Shown here one piece after another: positions 33,086-42,250 of a DNA stretch of 64,000 bases. The notes under the pieces are model-generated. The model saw only the letters and a list, made by a program, of their open reading frames with translations, ran no database searches and had not been told where the DNA came from. Each line of letters starts with the position of its first letter. Within the stretch, counting starts at the first letter, position 1. The position numbers were made by a program, and so were the translations under genes. Source of the stretch: Leisingera sp. NJS204 (GTDB taxonomy: Bacteria; Pseudomonadota; Alphaproteobacteria; Rhodobacterales; Rhodobacteraceae); NCBI RefSeq assembly GCF_004123675.1, contig NZ_CP035418.1:1-64000 (forward strand), given 5' to 3'.

Positions 33086-33501
33086 TTGCTCCTCGCTCAG
33101 CCTCTCCGACCGCTTGCCATGCACGGCCTGGTTCAGCTCGGCGACGAGGTGCTCCAGGCGTTTGTTGGCCTCCCGAAGCACATCCCGCCCGCGCAACACT
33201 GCCAGAACAGCATCACGCTGGTCTTCTGGAATGACCGAGAGGTCGATGGGCGGGGTGTTGGACATGGCTGGACCATACCCTGATCGGCCCCTCTGGGAGC
33301 AGTCATTCCGCTGCCCGAGTCACTCTGCCACAGCCGGGCGGCGCTCTTCCAGGGACCGCACCCGCCGCCAGTCCGGCCCGGCAAGCAGCGCCTCGAATTG
33401 GGCACGGTTCAAGGTCATCGCCCCGTCGCGGATCGCGGGCCAGGTGAACGTGCTTTCCTCCAGCCGTTTGTATGCCATGACAAGCCCGCTGGGCTCCGCC
33501 C

Positions 33502-33564
33502 GTTCTTGCCTCAAACTGTCCCCCGGACAGTTTGCTGCGTTTCACGCAGGCCGGCGCAAACTCT
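33502..33564. repeat. Hairpin insert H8 in tnpB (type IV, double hairpin)
   Basis: A 63-nt insert with two neighbouring stems: CAAACTGTCC (33512-33521), loop CCC, GGACAGTTTG (33525-33534), and CTGCGT (33535-33540), loop TTC, ACGCAG (33544-33549). It lies between tnpB codons for MKILF and SGLVMAY. Confidence 0.7.
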
Positions 33565-33686
33565 CAGAACAGGATCTTCATCCTGTCCGCCCGTTTGGCG
33601 CGGAACACGAAGACCGTGCCCGTGAACGGATCTTCCGCCAGCGCTGACTGCACGAGCGCCGCCAGGCCGTCATGGCCTTTGCGGAG

Positions 33687-33725
33687 CGAGCCTTGGACGC
33701 CATTGGTTCGAGCCCAATGGCGAGC
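33687..33725. repeat. Hairpin insert H9 in tnpB (type III)
   Basis: A 39-nt in-frame insert between codons for ATKPV and LRKGHDG. Stem CGCCATTGG (33698-33706) with CCAATGGCG (33714-33722), loop TTCGAGC. Shares the CGCCATTG stem with H7. Confidence 0.72.
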
Positions 33726-33769
33726 CACCGGCTTCGTTGCCACCAGTATCCGGACGCCCTGTGAGGGCA

Positions 33770-34179
33770 TCAGCATGGCGTGGCCCCGAGCGCATGCACA
33801 ATCTCGGCGATCCGCGCTGCGGGCGTGCCTGGCGCCAGCTCGATCCTGACTTCGCCCGAGACGATCCGGATCACCTCATCGGATGCCGCAATGTCCGGCT
33901 CCGGCTGCTCCTCCGGAACATCACAAACCACCAGCGGGCGAAGACCGGTTCGTCCGGCTCCGCCGCTGGCAACACCAGCTTCCCCTGCTTCGCCAGCCGG
34001 CGCCAAGCCGACAGCTGGTTTGGCAAGACTCCATACCGCGCCGCCACGCCATTCACAGTCGCACCCGGCTGGAGCGTGTCCGCCACTGCCTGGGCCTTGG
34101 CTTCATCCGGCCACCGCCGGTGGCCCGACGCGTAGATCTCCACGCCCAACGATTTGAGAAACGAATTTGTAGCGCACAT
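33770..34179 (-). pseudogene. tnpA: IS66 accessory gene tnpA, frameshifted
   Basis: The IS66 Orf1 HTH protein. The N-terminal part reads [40 protein letters not shown] and [17 protein letters not shown]. It then leaves frame; the rest ([35 protein letters not shown]) is in the next frame to the stop at 33770. Adding one C in the CCC run near 33950 restores it. No hairpin insert is visible here. The exact start is uncertain. Confidence 0.75.
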
Positions 34180-34264
34180 TGCGAAACGCACTCCCCACTG
34201 TGAGATGTGCAAGATCTCGCAGCACGGGATGGGCGCTACAACGTGGGGCGCAAACGACGGTTAC

Positions 34265-34271
34265 CTTCCAG
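34265..34271. repeat. Target-site duplication of IS66, right copy
   Basis: CTTCCAG directly after the IS66 end GGTTAC, matching 31429-31435. Confidence 0.75.
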
Positions 34272-35288
34272 CATGATCCGCTTGCGGTCATAGGAAAATG
34301 TGAGCTGCTTGCCGACATAGCGGTTCTCACGCCAGCACAGCACTTCCGCCAGCCGGTCCGGCTCGACATTCAGTGCCCGGTGCAGGTTGTCCGGTTTGGC
34401 CGGGGCCTTGGAAAATTTGGCGTTGTAGCGGGTTTTGAAGCCTTCAAGAAAGGCGTTTCCGGCCTCCATATCCGAAACACCGGCCAGTCTCAGTTCTTTG
34501 ACTAGCCGATCCTGAAGCGTGCGGTTCGCACGTTCAACCCGGCCTTTGGCCTGAGAGCTGTTTGCGCAGAGGATCTCGATGTTCAGCTCATTCAGCGCGC
34601 GCCCGGACCGGGTCATGCCTGCGCCGTTCCTGGCATCGGTTTTAGCCACCCGGAACACAGTGTGCTTGTCGCTGTAAAAGGCCACCGGACGGCCATGCTG
34701 AACCAGATAACTTTCCAGTGCCTCGAAATAGCTGAAGGTGCTTTCCGACTTCACAAAACGCAATTCCATCAAGGTGCTGGTGGCATCATCAATGAAGACG
34801 AGCAGGGTGCAGGGCAGCGCGCGATCCTCAAACCAGCGATGATCGGAACCGTCGATCTGGATCAGCTCGCCATAACATTCCCGGCGCAGGCGCGGCTGGT
34901 GGAACTGGCGCCGCTGTTTGCGGGACAGCCAAAGGCCGTCTTTGATCATCCATTTGCGCAAGGTCTCGCGGGACACCTTGATCCCGTGATGCTCACCCAG
35001 CATCTCAGCCGCCAGCGCCGGGCCGAAATCAGAATAATTTTCTTTGATCAGGCTCAGAGCATAGTCACGCTTCGCTTTGTGAAACCGGTTGTTCGGAGGC
35101 TTGCCGCGCGCCTTGTGACGGATCGCGGATGCGCCGTCCTGGCGGCACCGCTTCAACAGCCGGAATATTTGCCGCCGTGTCAGATCCAGCAGGTTCGCCG
35201 CGTTATCAACTGTCAACCGGCCGTCATCGACCTGCGCCAGAACCTCAACGCGGTTCAACTCGCGCTCGCTCATCATCACCCATCCCAT
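34265..35288 (-). pseudogene. ISNCY (IS1202-like) transposase, 5' fragment
   Basis: About 340 residues of a DDE transposase. An N-terminal HTH (LTVDNAANLLDLTRRQIFRL LKRC) is followed by an integrase core with ELIQIDGSDHRWFEDR, LLVFIDDATSTLMELRFVKS and SQAKGRVERANRTLQDRLVK. It runs into IS66 after KRIMLE, and the reading then ends within the IS. The continuation is at 31141-31435. ATG at 35288 is the likely start (MGWVMMSERELNRVEV). Confidence 0.85.
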
Positions 35289-35321
35289 GTCCGCTCGTCC
35301 TCGCTGCCTTATGCGAGGAGA

Positions 35322-35362
35322 GTGACACTTCTGCTTTGCCAAAGGGTGACATTACTGCTTTG
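35322..35362. repeat. Tandem terminal repeats of ISNCY element
   Basis: GTGACACTTCTGCTTTG (35322-35338) and GTGACATTACTGCTTTG (35346-35362), 24 bp apart, upstream of the transposase. They are probably transposase binding sites at the element end. Confidence 0.65.
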
Positions 35363-35469
35363 CGGCTGCAATGAAAAAGCCTGTAAACATGATTATGTTG
35401 AAAGAGCAGCCGGTTTACAGGTTGTCTTCTGACTGGCGGAGGCGGAACATCAGCCAGTCAGGTTTGGTA

Positions 35470-37728
35470 TTAGGCACTCAGGCGGCCGGGGGCGTTGTTG
35501 ACCTCGTGGCTGGCCGCGGGGGCGGCGCTGCCGCTGCCCAGATCAAACCGGCCAATGATACCAGTCAAGCTGTGCGATTCATTTTGCAGCAGCTGGCTGG
35601 CAGCCGCGGCTTCCTCGGACATGGCGGCATTCTGCTGAGTCATATTGTCCAGCTGGTGCATGGCGCCGTCGATTTTTTCCAGCCCGCGCGATTGGGTGCG
35701 CACACCGTCGGCAATGTCGGTGACCAGCCCGGATACCGCCGAGACCTGTTCGATGATGCTGGTCAGCGCGTCCCCCGCACGGCCCACCATCGCGACGCCA
35801 TTTGCCACGTGTTCCTCGCTGGCGGAGGTCAGTCCCTTGATCTGTCCGGCCGCATTTGAGGCCCGTTGCGCCAGGGCGCGCACTTCGGAGGCGACCACGG
35901 CAAAGCCTGCGCCGGCGGGGCCTGCGCGGGCGGCCTCCACCCCGGCATTGAGGGCCAGCAGGTTGGTCTGGAAGGCAATGTCGTCGATCATGTTGATAAT
36001 TTTGGAAATCTCTGAAGAGGCTTCCTGAATCTGGTCCATCGCGGCCACCGCAGAGGTCACCACATCCGTGCTTTGTTCCGCTTCACTGCGGGCGCCGCGC
36101 ATGGTTTCATCCATCCGGCCCGCTTGGTCAGCGGTGTCGCGGATACCGCCGGTCAGCTCGCGGATGGCGCCGGCGGTTTCTTCCAGCGTCGCTGCCTGGC
36201 TTTCGGTGCGATGGGCCATTTCGGTAGCCGCGCCCCGTTGTTCCTCGGAGAACCGCCCGACGTTTTCCGCCGCCTCCACCACGTCGCCCATAGACCCGCG
36301 CAGCCGGTCAAGGCTGCGGTTGAAGTTTTCCCGCAAGGTCTCGTAATGCCCGTCAAAAGGCGCCTGAATGTCACAGGTCAGGTTGCCGCGCTGCAGCTCG
36401 GACAAGGCTGCGCTCATACTGTCGACCACAGCAGCGGTGTGGCGGGCGGCCTCGACTTCGCGCGCCGCTGCGGCGTCGGCCTCCTTCAGCTTGCCGCGGA
36501 AACTGTCAAGGCTGCGGGCCAGGTCGCCCAGTTCGTCACCGCGGTCGCGGCCCAGTATGTCGGTGTCATAGTTGTTGTCCGCCAGCGCATTTGTGGCCTC
36601 GCGCAGGGCATGGATCGGGCGGGTGACGCTGCGCGCCGCCAGCCAGGACACGGCGATGGCTGCCAGCAGAGCGGCGCCGATCAGCCCGGCGGCAATCAGC
36701 CGGATGCGTTCAACCACGGCAAAGGCAGTGTGTTCGTCGGTTTCCAGCACCAGCGACCAGTCAAAGCCGGGCAGCTCCAGCGGCATCACCAGAGCTATGG
36801 CACGTTCGCCCAGAGAGGAGGCAACCGCCTCAAACTGGCCGGCTTCGCGCGCCTTGGCGGCCTGGATCTGCGGGGTGTCCGGCATTTTCTGCAGCACCGG
36901 GAACAATCCCTCAACCGAGGACGGGCTGCGGGCCAGGCCGTCGCTGCTGGCAACAAAAATGTTCTGATGCGTGCCGCCCGACAGATTGCTGGTCAGCGCA
37001 GTGACGACGCCCTTGGTGCCCAGCTGCACGGCGATAACGCCGACTATCTGTTTGCGTTTGGAGAAGACGGGCGCGGCCAGGAAGGCTGCAACGCCATCGG
37101 GACTGTGGCTGTAGGCGGCAAAGTCTGCGGCGACCACCGTGCCGGCCTCTGCCTGCAGTGCGGCTTTGAATGCTTGGGCCAGTCCGCTGTCCGCATCCGG
37201 CGCGATACCGGTCAGAAAGTCATCCTGCTTTTTGACCGAGTAGACCACCTGCCCTTTGGCGCTGATCAGATAAAGGTCCTGATAGCCGTTCAGGCGCAGG
37301 CTTTGCAGGAAAGTGGGGTGATAGGTGACATGCGACTGGTTGTAATAGCTGCCGTCGCCCGCGTCTGTCAGCTCCTCGCGCTGCTGCGCTGGATGCGGGT
37401 TTTCTGCGGCATAGGTCTGTTTCAGATAGGCGATCGGGTCGTCTTCTTCGACCATGCCGATCACCCGTTCGAAGTTGCCGATCGCCCGGAATACTGCGGG
37501 CTGGCCGGCCAGGCTGGAAACATCGGACCGGGCTGCCCTGATCAGGAATTCCAGCGCCTGAGCGCCGGATTTGGCTTCTATCTTTTGCGCGGCAAAGGCG
37601 TTTTCCCGGATGCTGCGCTCAGCCATTGAATAAACCAGCAGTGACACGGTAACGAGGAAGGCCCCGGTCAGCGCTACCATGATCAGCGGCAGCTTCAGCT
37701 TGAGCGGCAATTTCGTGGTCCGGGGCAT
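35470..37728 (-). CDS. Methyl-accepting chemotaxis protein
   Basis: A 752-residue chemoreceptor. A membrane helix lies at residues about 13-33, then a large Cache-like periplasmic sensor to about 335, a second helix ([20 protein letters not shown]), a HAMP domain ([20 protein letters not shown]) and a second HAMP-like stretch. The cytoplasmic signalling domain has the hairpin tip [20 protein letters not shown] near residues 620-640. No C-terminal CheR-binding pentapeptide is visible. The chemoeffector is unknown. The dyad CTGACTGGC/GCCAGTCAG at 35429-35461 lies just after the stop and may be its terminator, though it lacks a T-run. Confidence 0.93.
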   Translation of the reverse strand: MPRTTKLPLKLKLPLIMVALTGAFLVTVSLLVYSMAERSIRENAFAAQKIEAKSGAQALEFLIRAARSDVSSLAGQPAVFRAIGNFERVIGMVEEDDPIAYLKQTYAAENPHPAQQREELTDAGDGSYYNQSHVTYHPTFLQSLRLNGYQDLYLISAKGQVVYSVKKQDDFLTGIAPDADSGLAQAFKAALQAEAGTVVAADFAAYSHSPDGVAAFLAAPVFSKRKQIVGVIAVQLGTKGVVTALTSNLSGGTHQNIFVASSDGLARSPSSVEGLFPVLQKMPDTPQIQAAKAREAGQFEAVASSLGERAIALVMPLELPGFDWSLVLETDEHTAFAVVERIRLIAAGLIGAALLAAIAVSWLAARSVTRPIHALREATNALADNNYDTDILGRDRGDELGDLARSLDSFRGKLKEADAAAAREVEAARHTAAVVDSMSAALSELQRGNLTCDIQAPFDGHYETLRENFNRSLDRLRGSMGDVVEAAENVGRFSEEQRGAATEMAHRTESQAATLEETAGAIRELTGGIRDTADQAGRMDETMRGARSEAEQSTDVVTSAVAAMDQIQEASSEISKIINMIDDIAFQTNLLALNAGVEAARAGPAGAGFAVVASEVRALAQRASNAAGQIKGLTSASEEHVANGVAMVGRAGDALTSIIEQVSAVSGLVTDIADGVRTQSRGLEKIDGAMHQLDNMTQQNAAMSEEAAAASQLLQNESHSLTGIIGRFDLGSGSAAPAASHEVNNAPGRLSA

Positions 37729-37881
37729 TGGCGAAGGTCTCCTGCTAGCGGCGGCGCACCGGTTGCAGCCGGGGCCTATAGGAGTGTTAATCAGGAAAGT
37801 CCTGAAAAAGTGTGTACCGCAAGCCTATCGCAAATGAAGTTTTCCGGAATTCCGGGAAACTTGATGCCGCAAATTTGAATT

Positions 37882-39466
37882 TCAGGTCCCATCGGTGGCA
37901 GCCGCGGGTTTTCTCTTATTATTCTTGTGTTTGCCACCGTATGTGTTCCAAAAATACAAGCCTGGGTGGCGCAAACCGTCATGTAGGAACACATTCGAAT
38001 TTGGGGATCTTGCAGGGAGTGCCCCGGCCTCAAGCTGCCCCTGGGTTAAGCGCCCGCAAAGGCCGGGTAACTTTCTGCGAGGCGTTTTTGCGGGTGCGCG
38101 GGCCGCGGAGAATCGTTCCCCTGGCCGTCCGAAGGCGGCAGCCGGGAACGCGGCACCATCGGGTGCGGTGCTGTCAAGGCGGCGCTGGAATTCCTGCCAG
38201 AGATTACGGGCGGCATTTCCGCGGCCGGTTTCGGGAGCCGCGCAAGGCGCCGGGCTGGTCTCGGTTTCCCAGTAATCATCACTATGCGCAGAAGGCCCCG
38301 GCTGGAGAGCAGCGATGGCCGGAGCGGGGGCAGCACTGCCGCCGGATACCCGGGAATGCGCCACCAGTTCCGAGAGTTTGCCGGCATCAGTGTTCAGCAT
38401 GTGGCCGGCTGCGGTGGCCTCTTCCACCATCGCTGCGTTCTGCTGGGTGACTTGGTCCAACTGGATGACACCTGTGTTGATCTCGTTCAGTCCGGTCGAT
38501 TGCCCGGCCGCACCTTCGGCAATGCCGGATACCAGCTGAGAAGTAAGGGTGACCTGCTCGACAATGCTTTGCAGCGCCTCGCCTGCCTTGCCGATCAGAT
38601 CGACGCCGCGCTCTACTTATCTTGAACTGTCGCCGATCAGCGTCTTGATCTCCATCGCCGCGTCTGATGAGCGCTGCGCCAGCGCCCGCACCTTGGAGGC
38701 GAGCACCGCAAAACCCTTGCCGGCCTCGCCCGCGCGTGCTGCCTCGACACCGGCGTTCAACGCCAAAAGGTTGGTCGGGAAAGCGGTGTCGTCGATCACG
38801 CTGAGGATTTGCGAAATGTGTTTCGAGCTTTGTTCGATCTCCGCCATGGCGGTGACGGCATTTTGCACAATGGTGCGGTTGGATTCGGCCTGCAAGCGTG
38901 CCTCCGCAATGGTGGTTTCAACGCTGCTGGCGCCTTCGGAAGCGGAAATGACCGAAGCGGTCAGCTCATCCAGCGCCGCCATTGCGGATGCTGCCTGCCG
39001 CCCCAATCACCTGGGCGACAGTAGAACTCAGCGTTTCGGAGGTCAGGTTGAAGTCCTGGCGCAGTTCTTCATGTTCTTCCGGAAAGGTCCCGGTCAGATG
39101 GAAGGCAAAGTCGCCCTTGGACAGGCGCGACAACCCGGTGCGCAAGCTGTCCACCACCTTTTGTTGCTGGCGCTGTTTTCCGCACGTTCCTGGTCGGCGT
39201 TGCGGGCCTTTTTCAGGTCCCCCCTGCATTTCCACAAGTGTTCTGCCAATTGCGCCGATTTCATCCTGCCGGTCCGCCTCGGCAATGGCGATGTCCAGAC
39301 CGCCTGCTGCCAATCGGTTTTCGGGGAGGCGGCATGGCTGTTGTGGCAGCTGACGCAGACCTCAGACACCATCCGGTCGGCGACGGCCACCCGCCGCAAA
39401 TTCCCCGTTAAATCAGGGTTCTCGCGCGCGTCTTTGAGCGCGATGGCTGCAGATCCTCCAGCCCCG
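37882..39466 (-). pseudogene. Degraded methyl-accepting chemotaxis protein with heme-sensor domain
   Basis: Pieces of a second chemoreceptor. The 5' remnant reads LRRVAVADRMVSEVCVSCHN with a CxxCH heme motif, as in DUF3365/Tll0287-like sensors. Later pieces read DEIGAIGRTLVEM, TGTFPEEHEELRQDFNLTSE and, in another frame, [22 protein letters not shown] (signalling tip). An in-frame TAA (38617-38619) follows GDSSR, after which VERGVDLIGKAGEAL and DQVTQQNAAMVEEATAAG continue in the same frame. At least two frameshifts, one nonsense codon and loss of the 5' end make it dead. It neighbours the intact receptor and may be an old duplicate relative. Confidence 0.85.
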
Positions 39467-39527
39467 TGCGTCCGCGGTCTTGCGGATTCGAGTTGTCATT
39501 CCTGCCGAAGCAGGGGAAAAATCAGCT

Positions 39528-39977
39528 ATGGATGAAAAAGACCACGATATCCTCCGGCTGATACAGTCCAACGCGCAACTGACCGCCGAAGCCATCAGCC
39601 ATGAGATCGGCCTGTCGGCACCGGCGGTGCAGAAACGGTTGAAAAAGCTCCGCGATACCGGTGTGATCGAAAAGGAAATCGCCATTCTGTCCCCGGCCCG
39701 GCTGGGGCGGGAGATGACGGTGATCGTGCAAGTGGTTCTGGAGCGCGAAAGCCGGATGCATCTGGACGCCTTCAAGCGCAAGATGCGCCAGGCCAGTCAG
39801 GTGCAGCAATGCTATTACACCACTGGCGAGGCTGATTTCATCCTTGTGATCATCGTGGGCGATATCAAGGAATATGAGGCCTTCACCCAGGAGTATTTCT
39901 TTGATGAATCCAATGTCAGCCGCTTTACCTCGTCGGTTGTAATGGACCGGGTCAAGGTGTCGCTGGACATCATTTAG
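39528..39977 (+). CDS. Lrp/AsnC family transcriptional regulator
   Basis: A 149-residue regulator with the AsnC-type HTH (DILRLIQSNAQLTAEAISHE, APAVQKRLKKLRDTGVI) and a C-terminal RAM domain (CYYTTGEADFILVIIVGDIK). ATG at 39528 with AGGGG upstream is chosen; the frame extends 16 codons upstream without similarity. It responds to an amino acid or related ligand. No obvious structural gene is paired with it: the MCP remnant is divergent and the next gene is an opposing lysR. Confidence 0.9.
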   Translation: MDEKDHDILRLIQSNAQLTAEAISHEIGLSAPAVQKRLKKLRDTGVIEKEIAILSPARLGREMTVIVQVVLERESRMHLDAFKRKMRQASQVQQCYYTTGEADFILVIIVGDIKEYEAFTQEYFFDESNVSRFTSSVVMDRVKVSLDII

Positions 39978-40062
39978 GCCCGGGGTCAGCGGCCGGAACT
40001 GGCCGGTTCGGGTTGATCTGCGTCGGATTTTGCCGGAGCAGCTGCGCGGCGGCTGAGCGGCA

Positions 40063-40998
40063 TCAAACCTCTGCTGCCTGCCCCGAGTGCGCCGCAACCA
40101 GCGTGTCCAGAAACAGTTTGGTGATACGGTTTACCGCGGGCCGCTTGCGGGTGACGGCGGCAAACTGGCTGCGGTAAAAGACGTCTCTGGGCAGGACTTT
40201 GCGCATCAGGCCGCTGCCGACAAAACCGGCGGCCAGGTGATCCGGCAGAAATCCCAGATAGCTGCCCGACATGATCAGGATCGCCAGCGCCTGTTCGTTC
40301 TGCACCTTGGCAGAGCGGCGGAAGCCCAGCTTCTGCCCCACATGCAGGTTGGGTGAATTTACCCGGATGCCTGCATAATTCATCGCCTGCACATCCCGCA
40401 GGCCCAGGCTGGTGTGGTCGCAGTCAAAGAACGGATGCCCCTTGCCGCAATAAAGAAACATGTTTTCTCCATACAGGGGCATGTAGTCCAGGCTGGGAGA
40501 AGGCCGGTGCAGCGCCAGGATGCCGATATCCAGCTGGCCGCTGATCACCTTGGTTTCAATCAGGTTCGGCGGCTCCAGCGACAGTTCGATCTCCACCGCA
40601 GGCGCGGCCTTGTTAAAGACCCGGATCCCGCCCGGCACAAAGGCTTCGGGATTGGAAGCGCATTGGTCGAACAGGGCAATCCGGATGGTGCCGGCCATCT
40701 GCTGCTTGATCTCGTTCACTTCGGCGCGGAAATCCGACACCGAGGTCAGCAGTCCCTCAGCGGATTTCAGCACTTTGCTGCCGTCGTCCGTCAGCGAGAA
40801 CCCCGCCGGGCCGCGGTTGCACAGCTTCAGATCCAGCCGCAGCTCCAGGTCGGCGATGTATTTTGAAATGGTCGATTTGCCGATGTTCAGCTCGGTCTCG
40901 GCGGCGGCCAGCCCGCCGCTTTCGGCCACGGCCCTGAACACCCTGAGCAGTTTCAGATCGGCATCGGCGACATGTTTGACGTGTGTTTTGCGGCTCAT
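40063..40998 (-). CDS. LysR family transcriptional regulator
   Basis: A 311-residue LysR regulator. The HTH lies at residues about 13-70 (LLRVFRAVAESGGLAAAETE, LNIGKSTISKYIADLELRLD), followed by an effector-binding domain (GTIRIALFDQCASNPEAFVP). It is divergent from the TRAP operon with a 166-bp gap. An interrupted dyad GATAT..ATATC lies around 41007-41029 in that gap. It most likely controls the TRAP genes. Confidence 0.9.
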   Translation of the reverse strand: MSRKTHVKHVADADLKLLRVFRAVAESGGLAAAETELNIGKSTISKYIADLELRLDLKLCNRGPAGFSLTDDGSKVLKSAEGLLTSVSDFRAEVNEIKQQMAGTIRIALFDQCASNPEAFVPGGIRVFNKAAPAVEIELSLEPPNLIETKVISGQLDIGILALHRPSPSLDYMPLYGENMFLYCGKGHPFFDCDHTSLGLRDVQAMNYAGIRVNSPNLHVGQKLGFRRSAKVQNEQALAILIMSGSYLGFLPDHLAAGFVGSGLMRKVLPRDVFYRSQFAAVTRKRPAVNRITKLFLDTLVAAHSGQAAEV

Positions 40999-41164
40999 CT
41001 TAAAGTTCGATATTTGTGAAACCTTGATATCATAAGTTTACATTCTAGAAACATGAAACGCAATGTAGCCTCTCGCCAGCAAGGCAGGATCGGACTGGTG
41101 CAAGCGCTATGGAGGGCGTGCCAGCGCGCGCCTTGTCTTCAAGATGACAATACGGGAGGAAGTT

Positions 41165-42178
41165 ATGTCATTTCTCAAAAAGGTCTGCACGCTGACCGCA
41201 GCCGTTTCTGCCGCCGCGATGCTGACCACCGGCGCTGTATCCGCCAAAAACTTTAAGATTGCGGTGGGCGACGGCGCCGGCAGCTCGCAGGAAGGCACCG
41301 GCAAGTTTTTCATTGAAGCGCTGGAAGCAAAATCCGGCGGTGCGCATACCGGCACCATGTTCCTCAACGGTCAGCTGGGCTCGGAGCAGGACACCGTGAA
41401 CGAGGCCGCAATCGGCACCTTGGACATGTCCCTGCTGGCAATCAACAACGTCACACCGTTTTCGCCGTCGGTTGGCGTTTTCACCCTGCCGTATGTGATC
41501 CTGTCGCTGGAAGATGCGGAAAAACTGACCCAGGGTCCGATCGGCCAGGAACTGACCGAAAACACCATCCGCGATGCCGGCGTGCGCATCCTGGCCTGGA
41601 CCTACACCGGGTTCCGCCGCCTGACCAACTCCAAGAAACCGGTCACCAATGTTGCCGACCTGCAGGATCTGGTCATCCGCGTTCCCAAGAACGAAATCAT
41701 GATCGAGACCTACAAGTCCTGGGGCATCAACCCGACCCCGATGGCCTGGTCCGAGACCTTTACCGGTCTGCAGACCAAAGTTGTCGATGGCCAGGACAAC
41801 CCCTACACCACCATCAACGCGATGAAGTTCTATGAAGTGCAGGAATATGTGACCAACCTGCGCTACATCTTCTCGATCGAGCCGCTGATCGTCTCCGAGG
41901 CGGTGTTCCAGGATCTGTCCGAAGAAGACCAGCAGATCCTGATCGAAGCGGGCAAGGAAGCCACCGTGAAATCGGCGCAGTATCTGCGCGACATCGAAGC
42001 CGAGATCAAAGAAGGCCTGCTGGCCAAGGGCATGCAGATTGACGATCCGGCAAATGATGAGGCCGAGTTCATCAAGCTGGCAACCGAAGCTGTGTGGCCG
42101 CAGTTCTATGACTCCATCGGCGGCGTCGAGAAGCTGAACACGGTGCTGACCACCATCGGCCGTGATCCGGTTCAGTAA
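41165..42178 (+). CDS. TRAP transporter substrate-binding protein (DctP family)
   Basis: A 337-residue periplasmic solute receptor. The Sec signal is MSFLKKVCTLTAAVSAAAML with cleavage near VSA-KN. The mature start KIAVGDGAGSSQEGTG and the family arginine region LQDLVIRVPKNEIMIETYKS (Arg contacting a carboxylate) fit DctP. The substrate is probably an organic acid or zwitterion. GGGAGG precedes the ATG. A hairpin lies directly downstream. Confidence 0.93.
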   Translation: MSFLKKVCTLTAAVSAAAMLTTGAVSAKNFKIAVGDGAGSSQEGTGKFFIEALEAKSGGAHTGTMFLNGQLGSEQDTVNEAAIGTLDMSLLAINNVTPFSPSVGVFTLPYVILSLEDAEKLTQGPIGQELTENTIRDAGVRILAWTYTGFRRLTNSKKPVTNVADLQDLVIRVPKNEIMIETYKSWGINPTPMAWSETFTGLQTKVVDGQDNPYTTINAMKFYEVQEYVTNLRYIFSIEPLIVSEAVFQDLSEEDQQILIEAGKEATVKSAQYLRDIEAEIKEGLLAKGMQIDDPANDEAEFIKLATEAVWPQFYDSIGGVEKLNTVLTTIGRDPVQ

Positions 42179-42205
42179 GCCTCTGGTAAATATATAAAAA
42201 ATAAC

Positions 42206-42230
42206 AAAGCAGCGCCACGTGCGCTGCTTT
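42206..42230 (+). promoter_or_regulatory. Intercistronic hairpin after substrate-binding protein gene (TRAP)
   Basis: AAAGCAGCGC (42206-42215) and GCGCTGCTTT (42221-42230) form a 10-bp perfect stem with loop CACGT, 28 bases after the dctP-like stop. It resembles an attenuator or mRNA-protecting structure that favours the binding protein over the membrane subunits. Confidence 0.65.
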
Positions 42231-42250
42231 GCACAGGGGAGGAGTACACA

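Larger units (their letters stand above)
31465..33265 (-). pseudogene. tnpC: IS66 transposase tnpC, interrupted by seven hairpin inserts
   Basis: The DDE transposase of IS66. The reading begins MSNTPPIDLSVIPEDQ at 33265 and ends LLPWNFQLSS at 31465. Conserved blocks are all present and in order: the N-terminal helical region to HGKRSERLSEEQ, the zinc-finger-like CPCGCGEMHRIG, VRPKYACRACAEG, LPLYRQSQILARSGID, DETTAPVLDPGRGRTKTGYL, FAHCWAHARRKLKEVF and NLIRPIALTRKNALFAGHDE. Between these blocks seven inserts of 27-45 nt break the frame or add residues. Apart from the inserts I find no other stop or frameshift in the gene. As DNA it is a pseudogene unless the inserts are bypassed. Confidence 0.85.
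33320..33776 (-). pseudogene. tnpB: IS66 accessory gene tnpB, interrupted by two hairpin inserts
   Basis: The IS66 Orf2 protein. It reads MLMPSQGVRILVATKPV from 33776, then insert H9, LRKGHDGLAALVQSALAEDP and FTGTVFVFRAKRADRMKILF, then insert H8, and finally SGLVMAYKRLEESTFTWPAI to the stop at 33320. H9 keeps the frame and adds 13 residues; H8 brings an immediate TGA. Removing both gives a normal-length TnpB. The start overlaps the tnpA stop. Confidence 0.82.
31436..34264 (-). mobile_element. IS66 family element with nine hairpin inserts
   Basis: A 2829-bp IS66 element with the usual tnpA-tnpB-tnpC order on the minus strand. One end begins GTAAGCGGCGCC (plus strand at 31436) and the other GTAACCGTCG (minus strand from 34264); the match between ends is weak beyond GTAA. 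It is flanked by CTTCCAG on both sides and sits inside the ISNCY transposase gene. tnpC and tnpB are interrupted by short hairpin sequences described one by one below, and tnpA has a one-base frameshift, so the copy is unlikely to be autonomous in the ordinary way. Confidence 0.88.
31141..35364 (-). mobile_element. Decayed ISNCY (IS1202-like) element, split by IS66
   Basis: The transposase of an ISNCY/IS1202-group element reads on the minus strand from about 35288 to 34265, is interrupted by the IS66 element, and resumes at 31435 to 31141. The upstream end carries two copies of GTGACAYTWCTGCTTTG (35322-35338 and 35346-35362), which look like the terminal/subterminal repeats. The distal end is not recognised, and the coding part there is frameshifted. 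The outer limits are therefore approximate. Confidence 0.75.

Noticed and set aside
31693-33725. Hairpin inserts as a CRISPR array or integron attC sites
   Set aside because: They are not regularly spaced direct repeats, lie inside transposase genes in both orientations, and no cas genes or integron integrase are present.
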